In this document: positions 33,974 through 41,948 of the stretch, piece by piece
How the letters are laid out: every line of letters begins with the position of its first letter
Numbering within the stretch: the first letter of the stretch is position 1
Assembly (NCBI RefSeq): GCF_002245895.1
Contig: NZ_NPJZ01000001.1
Location: 248,001 to 312,000 of the forward strand
Length of the DNA: 64,000 bases
Reading direction: 5' to 3'
Origin: Rhodococcus sp. OK302
GTDB lineage: Bacteria > Actinomycetota > Actinomycetes > Mycobacteriales > Mycobacteriaceae
Notes under the pieces: generated by a model
The model's database searches: none
What the model saw: the letters and a program-made list of their open reading frames with translations, nothing else
Told to the model about the DNA's origin: nothing
Translations under genes and position numbers: made by a program

Positions 33974-35401
33974 TCAGGCCAGCACTGCCCGTTCCGGTAG
34001 TCCGGCAATGACGACGGCCAAGTTGTAGCCGGTCATTCTCAGCTCTCCGTTGTCGCCGGTTCTGGCATATTCGGCATGACCGAATGCACGCTCACGATAG
34101 ATACCGTCAGGGCTGTAACCACTTCTGGTGGAAAGACATTGGAAGGACCGATCGGACGGATCACCGCCGAAGCGACCGAAGCCGGCAATGGCGTCGCCCT
34201 CTGCCTTCATGACGTAGACGTGACCGGCCGCGACTTCGAGCTGCGATTCTTCACGCGCACGTACCCCCGGCGAGCCGTAGAACACCACGTCCGCGACTCC
34301 CACATACCCATTCCGTTGCAAGGCAAGGGAAGTGGCGAGCGATCCGTATGAGTGGCCGAGAGCAGTGAAGTGCGGATTGTCCTTCACCGACGATGCGCGC
34401 AGCCCGTGGAAGAAGCTACTGAGTGCGTCGGCGGCGATCCGCGCCTTGGTGCCTCGGCTGACGTCGAGGCTGGCGCGGCCCACGTCGAACTTGCCCGGGC
34501 CGGTCATCTGCGGGGCGTCGTAGCCGATCCAGGCGATGGTGCACACCTTTTCGTGTCCACGTCCCGCCGTGTGGAGTTGGCGCCCGGCCTCGTCCCGGAG
34601 CCGACGTGCCTCGAGTGCCATACCGCGCATGGAATCCTTGACGTTGGTATTGAGGCCCGGCACTGTCACCGAAAGATGATCTGCGGTACCAGGATCACCC
34701 ACGGCAACTGCCGCGAAGCCTCGTTCGCCGGAACGCATGTCCATCATGACCAACACGAAGTCGGCATCTTCGCGCAGCAACTCCTCGAGTGCATCCAGAT
34801 CTTCCAGTTTGCGCTGGGCGTACCACAATCCGGCGCCGGTATTGCTGAGTCGTCCACCGAAGAACTCTCGCTGCAATTCCTGTTGGATGCGGATCGAGTC
34901 ATCTTGCAGCCGACGACGTTCCGTGTCGATTCGTGCACGATTCGCGACATCGCGCACGGCAGCGGGGATACCGTCCAGGTTCGCGATCAATTCCGGAGCA
35001 TTCTTGACGATTTCTGCTTGACCGCCCGAGCAGAGGTTGCGCCAATCCTTGTTGACCCGAGTGACATTATCGCGAAAATCTGCACTCACATGCGCGGTCA
35101 CCGACGCTCGGGCATGGTCGAATTCTGCCCCGACCAGAACCGCTTCGGCTATCAACTCGGACGCCTGCGCCGACAGTTCAGAAATCTGCCGCTGCAGCGG
35201 ATGCCCGTCGGCGACGGCCACTGCTGCTCGTATCTCGCCGTCGGCACGCACCTGCAGTTCGTCGTCTCGAGCAGCAACGCGCAGTGCCGCCAACCGGCGT
35301 TGCAGGTCGCGGACGCGATGGGCGACCAGCATCCCTTCGAGCCCACTGGCAAGGTCGGCGAGGGAATCGGCGTCCCACGCGTCGATATCGGTCAGGTTCA
35401 C
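33974..35401 (-). CDS. DUF1023 alpha/beta hydrolase
   Basis: 475 aa, GTG start. A helical N-terminal half (residues 1-210, coiled-coil-like, rich in Ala, Arg and Glu) precedes a DUF1023 alpha/beta-hydrolase domain with 'CTIAWIGYDAPQM', nucleophile 'ALGHSYGSLATSLA' and 'DVVFYGSPGV'. The helical half resembles WXG100-like or toxin-delivery N-termini seen in mycobacterial DUF1023 proteins, but no export signal is visible. It begins four bases after the DUF2277 gene, so the two form an operon. Substrate unknown. Confidence 0.82.
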   Translation of the reverse strand: MNLTDIDAWDADSLADLASGLEGMLVAHRVRDLQRRLAALRVAARDDELQVRADGEIRAAVAVADGHPLQRQISELSAQASELIAEAVLVGAEFDHARASVTAHVSADFRDNVTRVNKDWRNLCSGGQAEIVKNAPELIANLDGIPAAVRDVANRARIDTERRRLQDDSIRIQQELQREFFGGRLSNTGAGLWYAQRKLEDLDALEELLREDADFVLVMMDMRSGERGFAAVAVGDPGTADHLSVTVPGLNTNVKDSMRGMALEARRLRDEAGRQLHTAGRGHEKVCTIAWIGYDAPQMTGPGKFDVGRASLDVSRGTKARIAADALSSFFHGLRASSVKDNPHFTALGHSYGSLATSLALQRNGYVGVADVVFYGSPGVRAREESQLEVAAGHVYVMKAEGDAIAGFGRFGGDPSDRSFQCLSTRSGYSPDGIYRERAFGHAEYARTGDNGELRMTGYNLAVVIAGLPERAVLA

Positions 35402-35405
35402 CGGA

Positions 35406-35678
35406 CTAGGTGGCGCGTGCCGCGATCCGCGCCACTACCTCTGGCCGACGCAGCGGCGGAACAGTCTGCGGCGGTTGCCTACGCGCCGGGAGCTCACTGA
35501 GCAGGCGCGTCGTAGTCGCGGTGACCTCACGGACAGCTTGCTCGAAGGCGTCACGGTTAGCGTCGGAGACTTTCGCGATTCCACTCACCTTACGTATGTA
35601 TTGGCGAGATGCTGCCTCGATCTCCTCCGGTGTGGCCGGCGGTTCGAGTCCACGAAGTTCGGTGATGTTTCGGCACAT
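35406..35678 (-). CDS. DUF2277 protein
   Basis: 90 aa, beginning 'MCRNITELRGLEPPATPEEI' and ending 'PPLRRPEVVARIAARAT', the typical start and end of this small, widespread actinobacterial family. The open frame extends another 130 codons upstream, but that part covers the divergent transporter's 5' region. Function unknown in the family. It precedes the DUF1023 hydrolase gene by four bases. Confidence 0.85.
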   Translation of the reverse strand: MCRNITELRGLEPPATPEEIEAASRQYIRKVSGIAKVSDANRDAFEQAVREVTATTTRLLSELPARRQPPQTVPPLRRPEVVARIAARAT

Positions 35679-35811
35679 AGTTCGACGATAACCGTGCCCG
35701 GGCACTCCGTCACGGCCCGATACACCAATGTATCCAAATGACCACGCAGAATCGGGCACCGCGGTAGTTTCAGTAAAATTCTCCCCAAGTAACTGGAAGA
35801 AGCCATTACCC

Positions 35812-36690
35812 ATGGACTCAGCTCTCACGTCGATCGGCCTGCCGGTCGCGCTCGCCATCATCATGTTCGGCCTCGGACTCTCACTGACCGTCGGTGATTT
35901 TGCCCGCGTTGCGAAGGCACCCAAAGCTGTCTCCATCGCTCTCGTCTGCCAACTGATATTGCTGCCCGCCGCCGCCTTCGGTCTGGTCACCCTCTTCGAT
36001 CTCGATCCGCTGTTGGCAGTCGGCATGATGCTCCTCGCCGCGTCACCGGGCGGAACAACAGCCAATCTCTTCAGTCACCTCTTCCGCGGCGACGTCGCAC
36101 TCAATGTGACTCTCACAGCAGTCAATTCAGTGATCGCCGTCGTCACCCTTCCCCTGATCACCAACTTCGCGCTCGGTTACTTCGAACCTGACGACGCCGA
36201 CGGCACCCTCGGCCTCCAGTTCACGAAGGTCCTGCAAGTTTTTGCCGTCGTCCTGATCCCGGTCGCCATCGGCATGTGGGTTCGCTTGCGGTCGAGCGCC
36301 TTTGCCGAGCGTATGGACAAGCCGGTTCGCATCGGATCTGCCGCGGTGCTGGCACTGGTCATCGTCGGAACCGTCATCTCGGAGCGCGCGAACATCGCCG
36401 ACTACCTTCTCGACATCGGCATCGTCGCAGCATTGTTCTGCGTACTGAGCCTTTCCATCGGATACGTCGTACCCAAGATCTTCGGTCTCGAGGATCGTCA
36501 AGCCATCGCCAGTTCCATGGAAATCGGTATCCACAACAGCACTTTGGCGATCACCATCGCAGTGAGCCTGATGGACAACGTTCAACTGGCGGTTCCGGCC
36601 GCGGTCTACGGCGTCGTAATGTTCCCTCTTGCAGCGGGATTCGGCGCTTTGATCACCAACAAGTCACAAAAGCTTGTTGAAGTCGACTAA
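35812..36690 (+). CDS. Bile acid:sodium symporter family transporter
   Basis: 292 aa with nine to ten hydrophobic segments. I start it at 'MDSALTSIGLPVALAIIMFG', directly before the first segment. 'AASPGGTTANLFSHLFRGD' and 'MEIGIHNSTLAITIA' correspond to the two crossing motifs of the BASS/SBF family, the latter contributing to sodium sites. Substrates in the family include bile acids, pantoate and other organic anions. Position among steroid-catabolism genes suggests a steroid acid, but this is inference. It converges with the TetR gene (four-base overlap). Confidence 0.85.
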   Translation: MDSALTSIGLPVALAIIMFGLGLSLTVGDFARVAKAPKAVSIALVCQLILLPAAAFGLVTLFDLDPLLAVGMMLLAASPGGTTANLFSHLFRGDVALNVTLTAVNSVIAVVTLPLITNFALGYFEPDDADGTLGLQFTKVLQVFAVVLIPVAIGMWVRLRSSAFAERMDKPVRIGSAAVLALVIVGTVISERANIADYLLDIGIVAALFCVLSLSIGYVVPKIFGLEDRQAIASSMEIGIHNSTLAITIAVSLMDNVQLAVPAAVYGVVMFPLAAGFGALITNKSQKLVEVD

Positions 36691-37262
36691 CTCCCGAGGG
36701 CTCCGGCCAACGTGCGCAAGCAGATCGCACGCAACTCCTCCTGCGGAATCGACGGATGATCCAGCCAGTCCAGGCACACTGCCCGAACGAAGGCGATCCA
36801 TCCACGAACAGCGACGGCAGCAAGTACTCGACGCTCACCTTCGAATCCCCACGCGTCGAGAATGCGCGTCTGCTGCTCCGCCAATTCGTGTTCGACGATC
36901 TCGCGGATCGCGGCTTCCGCTGACAACGTGCCGATGTTGATCGCGCGGACACCACGACTATGGGTTTTGACGTACTCGAAGTAGGCGTCCAACCCAGCGG
37001 CGATTTGCTCGTGAACCGGCAGCGACGCGTCGGGCGCGGTCACGTCGAGGAGATGCTTCGATTCGCGCTCGACGATCGCCGCAAAGAAATCCCGTTTGGT
37101 CGGGAAGTAGTGGTACATGAGACCCCGTGACACCCCGGCGATCTCGGCTACCTCTTCGATCCAGACGTCCTCGTACGATCGGTCGGCAAAAAGTTGCATA
37201 CCGATATCGAGCAACTGCGTGCGGCGTTGCTCGCGATCCAGACGTTTTCGTGGAGTGGCCAT
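36687..37262 (-). CDS. TetR-family regulator divergent from the P450
   Basis: 191 aa. Helix-turn-helix at residues 13-58 ('IEEVAEIAGVSRGLMYHYFP'). The ligand-binding part is unassigned. It is transcribed away from the P450 gene with 95 bases between starts. That interval contains two 17-base direct repeats (GACAC..ATTCAGTAAG) that are good candidates for its operator, so it likely represses the P450 and itself. No ribosome site precedes the ATG, so the mRNA may be leaderless. Confidence 0.88.
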   Translation of the reverse strand: MATPRKRLDREQRRTQLLDIGMQLFADRSYEDVWIEEVAEIAGVSRGLMYHYFPTKRDFFAAIVERESKHLLDVTAPDASLPVHEQIAAGLDAYFEYVKTHSRGVRAINIGTLSAEAAIREIVEHELAEQQTRILDAWGFEGERRVLAAVAVRGWIAFVRAVCLDWLDHPSIPQEELRAICLRTLAGALGS

Positions 37263-37283
37263 AACAAAATCAGATTACTACTT

Positions 37284-37334
37284 GACACCGATTCAGTAAG
37301 GCGTACTTTGCGTACTAGACACTAATTCAGTAAG
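37284..37334. promoter_or_regulatory. Direct repeats between tetR and the P450 gene
   Basis: GACACCGATTCAGTAAG at 37284 and GACACTAATTCAGTAAG at 37318, 34 bases apart. The first overlaps a TTGACA (37283) that may be the P450 -35 box, consistent with repression. Confidence 0.6.
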
Positions 37335-37357
37335 CGAACTCTTCTCGGGGGACAACG

Positions 37358-38755
37358 ATGAGCGTCGACGCAACGCCGACTACCGGCGAAGCCACCATTC
37401 CGCACCCAGCGCGGCGACTCCCCATCGTCGGCGACGTCCTCGGCATCAACATCCGGACACCACTGCAGAACTCCGTGAGTATCGGCCGCGAACTGGGTCC
37501 GATCTTCGAAAGATATGTGCTCGGCAATCGATTCGTGTTCGTGTCGGGAGCAGACATGGTCGCGGAACTCTCCGACGAGTCACGATTTGTAAAACACCTG
37601 GCCCCGGGCGTGAAAGCTCTGCGCGGCATCGGCGGCGACGGCCTCTTCACCGCCTACAATCACGAACCCAACTGGGGCAAAGCCCACAACCTCCTGGCCC
37701 CGGCGTTCAGCCAGGCCGCGATGCGCTCGTATCACCGCACGATGCTCGATGTGGCGAGCGAACTCGTCGGATACTGGGACAAACACGGCAGCAACTCCCC
37801 CGTCGACGTCTCCGCCGACATGACCAAATTGACGCTCGAAACTATCGGCCGAACCGGGTTCAGCTACTCCTTCGACTCATTCGATCGTGAAGAACCGCAT
37901 CCGTTTGTCAAAGCGATGATCGGTGCGCTTTCACATTCACAGCAGACCACCTTCATCAAATCGACTGCGGTCGGCCGCCTTCTCGCGCGCCGAGCCGACC
38001 GACGCGACGAAGTCCGCAAGGCATACATGGCCGAGGTGGTGGACGAGGTGATTCGTGCGCGGCGCGACAATCCCGGCGGCGCGCACGAGGACCTCCTGGA
38101 ACTCATGTTGCGCGCGGCTCGGGAGAACGACCCGAATCGAATCGACGAACTGAACATTCGGCACCAGGTAGTCACCTTCCTGGTTGCCGGACATGAAACA
38201 ACTTCCGGCGCTTTGTCATTCGCCCTGTACTACCTCGCAAACAATCCGGATGTTCTCGCCAAAGCTCAGGCCGAGGTCGATCAAATTTGGGGCGACGAAG
38301 AACCGCCGTTCGAGAAGATCGCCAAATTACGGTACGTACGACGCGTCCTCGACGAGGCCTTGCGCCTGTGGCCGACAGCCCCCGCCTACGGCCGCGCAGC
38401 ACGGCACGACACCACCCTGGTTGGCAAGTATCCGATGAAGAAGGGCGATTGGATGCTGGTACTCATACCGTCATTGCATCGAGATCCCGTGTGGGGCAAC
38501 GATCCTGAAGCATTCGACCCGGATCGGTTTCTGCCGGCACAGGTGAAAGCCCGCCCCGCTCATACGTACAAACCATTCGGAACCGGCGAACGCGCTTGCA
38601 TCGGTAGACAATTCGCGATTCACGAGGCAGTTCTTGTTCTCGGCACGATTCTGCAGAAGTACACCATCGAACCGGATCCCGAATATCAACTGAAGGTAGC
38701 CGAGCGACTGACGCTGATGCCCGAAGGGTTCAAACTGACGGTACGACGCCGCTGA
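37358..38755 (+). CDS. Cytochrome P450, CYP102-like haem domain without reductase
   Basis: 465 aa. The I-helix is 'FLVAGHETTSGALSFALYYL', the ExxR region is 'LDEALRLWPTAPAYG', and the haem loop is 'FGTGERACIGRQFA' with Cys414. Throughout its length it resembles the haem domain of P450 BM3 (for example 'GDGLFTAYNHEPNWGKAHN', 'MTKLTLETIGRTGFSYSF', 'LIPSLHRDPVWG'), but the protein ends where BM3 continues into its FMN/FAD reductase. Expected substrates are fatty acids or other hydrophobic chains; a separate redox partner is required. Controlled by the divergent TetR gene by location. Confidence 0.9.
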   Translation: MSVDATPTTGEATIPHPARRLPIVGDVLGINIRTPLQNSVSIGRELGPIFERYVLGNRFVFVSGADMVAELSDESRFVKHLAPGVKALRGIGGDGLFTAYNHEPNWGKAHNLLAPAFSQAAMRSYHRTMLDVASELVGYWDKHGSNSPVDVSADMTKLTLETIGRTGFSYSFDSFDREEPHPFVKAMIGALSHSQQTTFIKSTAVGRLLARRADRRDEVRKAYMAEVVDEVIRARRDNPGGAHEDLLELMLRAARENDPNRIDELNIRHQVVTFLVAGHETTSGALSFALYYLANNPDVLAKAQAEVDQIWGDEEPPFEKIAKLRYVRRVLDEALRLWPTAPAYGRAARHDTTLVGKYPMKKGDWMLVLIPSLHRDPVWGNDPEAFDPDRFLPAQVKARPAHTYKPFGTGERACIGRQFAIHEAVLVLGTILQKYTIEPDPEYQLKVAERLTLMPEGFKLTVRRR

Positions 38756-38871
38756 CCTCGAAGAACTCCAGAAAAATGGCCTACCCGGTGAGTCCGAAAA
38801 GTTGGATTTGGGTCTAATATCAGCGAGGACCTTCGGTCCGAGGCCTGCCCCGTGCTCACTCTGGAGAAAAA

Positions 38872-39195
38872 ATGAAGAGAAAATACCTCGCCGCCACCAT
38901 CGCCCTAGCGGCCGTATTGGCTACCGGCGCATGCTCGGCCTCGGTCAGCGTGGGCTCGAAGCAGGTTGCCGCCGACAAGGTTGCGGCCCAGATGTCCAGC
39001 CAGCTCGCAGCGACAGTCGGAAAAGCACCGGATGACGTCACCTGCCCCGAAGGTCTCGACGCCGAGGTAGATGCAACCGTCACCTGCACACTGACGGATC
39101 AGGGCACCAAATACGACGTCACCGGAACCGTGACCAGCGTCGACGGTGACAACGTGAAGTTCGACGTCCAGGTAGCGGATACTCCTCAGAGCTAA
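38872..39195 (+). CDS. DUF4333 lipoprotein
   Basis: 107 aa. The signal peptide ends with the lipobox 'LATGACS' (Cys21). The mature part contains the DUF4333 pattern: 'VAAQMSSQL...VTCPEGLDAEVDATVTC' with a cysteine pair about 17 residues apart, then 'YDVTGTVTSVDGDNVKFDV'. Such small lipoproteins are common on the surface of Rhodococcus and Mycobacterium; function unknown. A strong hairpin follows. Confidence 0.85.
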   Translation: MKRKYLAATIALAAVLATGACSASVSVGSKQVAADKVAAQMSSQLAATVGKAPDDVTCPEGLDAEVDATVTCTLTDQGTKYDVTGTVTSVDGDNVKFDVQVADTPQS

Positions 39196-39199
39196 CCCA

Positions 39200-39243
39200 C
39201 TGTGCGCCTTTATTACCCGCCCGCGGTTAATAAAGGCGCACAG
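39200..39243. terminator. Bidirectional terminator between the lipoprotein and fadA6
   Basis: 16-base perfect arms CTGTGCGCCTTTATTA and complement with a 12-base loop, between convergent stops. Shares the stem CTGTGCGCCTTT with the terminator at 41083. Confidence 0.85.
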
Positions 39244-39251
39244 CAATTAGG

Positions 39252-40400
39252 TCAGAGACGCTCGATAATCGTCACGTTTGCGGTTCCGCCACCCTCACAG
39301 ATGGTGAGCAGTCCGTAGCGTCCGCCGGTGCGCTCGAGCTCGTTGAGGAGCGTTGCCATCAGCTTGGTGCCGGTAGCGCCGAGCGGGTGGCCGAGTGCGA
39401 TTGCGCCGCCGTTGACGTTGACCTTGGCCGGGTCTGCGCCGATTTCCTTGATCCAGGCGAGGACGACGGGGGCGAAAGCCTCGTTGATCTCGACCAGGTC
39501 GATGTCTTCGATGGTCAGGCCGGCCTTCTTCAATGCGTGCTGCGTTGCCGGAATCGGCGCGCTGAGCATGAAGATGGGGTCGTCGCCGCGTGCACTGAGG
39601 TGATGGATGCGCGCGCGGGGCTTGAGGCCGTGCTTCTTGACTGCTTCTTCCGACGCCAGCAGCAGTGCGCTGGCACCGTCCGAGATCTGGCTTGCGACAG
39701 CAGCGGTCAGGCGGCCGTCTTCGACGAGAACCTTGAGCGTTGCCATCTTTTCGAGGCTGGTCTCACGCGGACCTTCGTCGACTGTCGCGTCGCCCATGGT
39801 GACGATTTCGTTGTCGAAACGTCCGGCTGCGATAGCAGCCTTGGCGCGCTCATGGCTCTGCAGAGCCCACTTCTCGAGCTCTTCGCGGCTGACGTCCCAC
39901 TTCTCGGCGATCATTTCGGCGCCCTTGAACTGCGAGACTTCCTGGTTGCCGTAACGCTCGGTCCAACCCACGGAACCTGAGGTCGGGGTCTCGAATCCGT
40001 ACTGCTGGCCGACGATCATGGCTGCCGAGATCGGGATCTGGCTCATGTTCTGGACGCCGCCGGCAACGATCAGATCTGCGGTGCCGGACAGGATGGCCTG
40101 CGCGCCGAAGTGCACGGCCTGCTGGCTGGAACCACACTGACGGTCAACCGTCACGCCGGGAACGTGCTGCGGGTATCCCGCTGCGAGCCAAGCCATGCGG
40201 GCAATGTTGCCGGCCTGGCCGCCGATGGCGTCGACGCAGCCGAAGATGACGTCGTCGACGTCGGCGGGATCAATGCCGGTGCGCTCGACAACGGCCTTGA
40301 CTACGTGAGCACCCAAATCGATGGGGTGCACAGCCGACAGCGCGCCGCCGCGCTTGCCGATCGGGGTGCGGATTGCATCGACGATGTATACCTCGGACAT
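39252..40400 (-). CDS. fadA6: Acetyl-CoA acyltransferase (thiolase) FadA6 of the KstR2 regulon
   Basis: 382 aa from the ATG eight bases after AGGAG. Thiolase residues: Cys89 in 'TVDRQCGSSQQ', the 'EINEAFAPV' motif, His in 'ALGHPLGATGTK', and the C-terminal 'TICEGGGTANVTIIERL'. In M. tuberculosis and Rhodococcus, fadA6 lies next to kstR2 and acts late in degradation of the steroid C/D rings (HIP pathway), thiolysing a beta-ketoacyl-CoA. Same strand as kstR2, 11 bases after it, so one transcript. The gene name is assigned by synteny. Confidence 0.88.
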   Translation of the reverse strand: MSEVYIVDAIRTPIGKRGGALSAVHPIDLGAHVVKAVVERTGIDPADVDDVIFGCVDAIGGQAGNIARMAWLAAGYPQHVPGVTVDRQCGSSQQAVHFGAQAILSGTADLIVAGGVQNMSQIPISAAMIVGQQYGFETPTSGSVGWTERYGNQEVSQFKGAEMIAEKWDVSREELEKWALQSHERAKAAIAAGRFDNEIVTMGDATVDEGPRETSLEKMATLKVLVEDGRLTAAVASQISDGASALLLASEEAVKKHGLKPRARIHHLSARGDDPIFMLSAPIPATQHALKKAGLTIEDIDLVEINEAFAPVVLAWIKEIGADPAKVNVNGGAIALGHPLGATGTKLMATLLNELERTGGRYGLLTICEGGGTANVTIIERL

Positions 40401-40411
40401 TATCTTCACTC

Positions 40412-41059
40412 CTAGTTTTGTTGTGCAGCAATAGTTTTAGATGACGCAGCTGGATCAGAGAGCCCGTCGAGCACGATCGCCAGGTACTGAGCTGCCACGG
40501 TGTGCGCAGTCAACGATCCACCGGGGCGGTACCAGCGCACGGCAACCCAGACGGTGTCGCGCATGAAACGGAAAACAAGTTCCACGTCGATGTCGGAGCG
40601 GAAGCTACCGTCGGCAACACCCGCCTCCAACACACCCACCCACAGGTCCCGGAACTCGGTGTTACGTTCCACCAGATACGAGAATCGTTCGTTCGCGACC
40701 AGATGCTTGACTTCGTCCTGGTAGATCGCGACGGCCGAGTGGGAGGCGTCGATCGCCTCGTACGAAGTGACGATCAACGCTTCGATCGTCGCGCGACTGT
40801 CAAGGCCGGCGGCGACGATTTCGCGGTACTTGCCGAACAATTCGTCGAGGAACTGGTGCAGGATCTCGTCGACCATCGATTCCTTGGAATCAAAATGGTG
40901 GTAGAGACTGCCGGACAGAATTCCGGCAGCATCGGCGATATCTCGTACCGTCGTCGCACGTACTCCGCGGTCGGCGAACAGGCCGGCTGCGATCGCGAGA
41001 AGTTCGTCGCGGCGTCCGGATTTTCCTGTCGTCTCGTCGGGATTACGGGGTGGAGTCAT
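40412..41059 (-). CDS. kstR2: TetR-family repressor KstR2
   Basis: 215 aa from the ATG (41059) that follows AGGA by eight bases; an in-frame ATG at 41068 is possible. Helix-turn-helix at residues 30-56 ('VRDIADAAGILSGSLYHHF'). Identification rests on order: fadA6, this gene, ipdF, fadE30 and divergent fadD3 follow the KstR2 locus of M. tuberculosis (Rv3556c-Rv3564). KstR2 represses the genes for HIP degradation and is released by HIP-CoA. A one-mismatch KstR2 operator lies just before the start, pointing to autoregulation. Confidence 0.88.
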   Translation of the reverse strand: MTPPRNPDETTGKSGRRDELLAIAAGLFADRGVRATTVRDIADAAGILSGSLYHHFDSKESMVDEILHQFLDELFGKYREIVAAGLDSRATIEALIVTSYEAIDASHSAVAIYQDEVKHLVANERFSYLVERNTEFRDLWVGVLEAGVADGSFRSDIDVELVFRFMRDTVWVAVRWYRPGGSLTAHTVAAQYLAIVLDGLSDPAASSKTIAAQQN

Positions 41060-41071
41060 GAAATTCATCCT

Positions 41072-41085
41072 ATCCAGGGCTTGCT
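41072..41085. promoter_or_regulatory. Probable KstR2 operator (autoregulatory)
   Basis: ATCCAGGGCTTGCT fits the published motif AnCAAGnnCTTGnT except for one base in the left half. It lies 12 bases before the kstR2 start and touches the terminator of ipdF. Confidence 0.6.
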
Positions 41086-41128
41086 GTGCGCCTTTCTGGT
41101 AGTCGCAACTACCAAAAAGGCGCACAGC
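41083..41128 (-). terminator. Terminator of the ipdF-fadE30 unit
   Basis: Arms GCTGTGCGCCTTTCTGGTAG and complement with one mismatch and a 4-base loop, 7 bases after the ipdF stop. Confidence 0.8.
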
Positions 41129-41135
41129 AGGAGAA

Positions 41136-41948
41136 CTACGCCCGCTGCGAAGAAACGGAAACGATCTCGCCGGTCATGTACGTCGTGTAATCGCTCGCGA
41201 GCATCGCGATGACCGAAGCGATTTCCCAGACCTCGGCTGCGCGGCCGTAAGCCTCGCCGGATGCCAGCTGATCCAGCAGTTCTTCGCTGGTGACCTTGGC
41301 CAGGAAGGCATGGCGCGCAATGGAAGGCGAGACGGCGTTGATGCGGACGCCGTACTCGGCTGCCTCGATGGCGCTGCAACGGGTCAGAGCCATGACGCCG
41401 GCCTTGGCTGCTGCGTAGTGAGCCTGCGAATGCTGTGCACGCCAGCCGAGAACCGAAGCGTTGTTGACCAGAACGCCGCCGTGTTCGACGCTCTTGAAGT
41501 AACGCAGAGCAGCGCGCGTCGCACGGAATGTGCTGTTGAGCGTGATGTCGAGGACGCGATCCCACTGATCATCGGTCATGTCGACGACGGGGGTTTCGCC
41601 GCCCAGGCCGGCGTTGTTGACGACGATGTCGATGCGGCCCATCTTCTCGACTGCGCCGTCGAACAATGCGTCGACCTGTGCGGTGCTGGAAACGTCGCAG
41701 ATGATCGATTCGACCTGCTGACCCGGGAATTCAGCCTTCAGCTTTTCGACCGTCTCGCCGAGACGACGCTCGTGGAAGTCGGAGACCAGGACGTCGCCAC
41801 CTTCGAGGAGTACGCGACGCGCGGTGGAGAAACCGATGCCGGTGCCGGCTGCGGCGGTGATGATTGCCTTCTTGCCCTTGAGCAATCCGTGGCCCGGGGT
41901 TTCTTCCGGAACGACGGACAGGGGCGAAACTACTGTGGAGTCAGACAT
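41136..41948 (-). CDS. ipdF: Short-chain dehydrogenase IpdF (KstR2 regulon)
   Basis: 270 aa SDR. Cofactor loop 'ITAAAGTGIGFSTARR', 'VVNNAGLGG', and active site Ser/'HYAAAKAG' Tyr-Lys. By synteny it is the Rv3559c counterpart, assigned in the literature to an oxidoreductase step on HIP-CoA intermediates. The start codon follows directly after the fadE30 stop, so both are co-translated. Assignment to the exact reaction is by synteny, not by sequence alone. Confidence 0.85.
   Translation of the reverse strand: MSDSTVVSPLSVVPEETPGHGLLKGKKAIITAAAGTGIGFSTARRVLLEGGDVLVSDFHERRLGETVEKLKAEFPGQQVESIICDVSSTAQVDALFDGAVEKMGRIDIVVNNAGLGGETPVVDMTDDQWDRVLDITLNSTFRATRAALRYFKSVEHGGVLVNNASVLGWRAQHSQAHYAAAKAGVMALTRCSAIEAAEYGVRINAVSPSIARHAFLAKVTSEELLDQLASGEAYGRAAEVWEIASVIAMLASDYTTYMTGEIVSVSSQRA

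Noticed and set aside
35679..36065. N-terminal extension of the DUF2277 gene (219 codons in all)
   Set aside because: The conserved family start is 'MCRNITELRG'; the extension is antisense to the transporter's 5' part.
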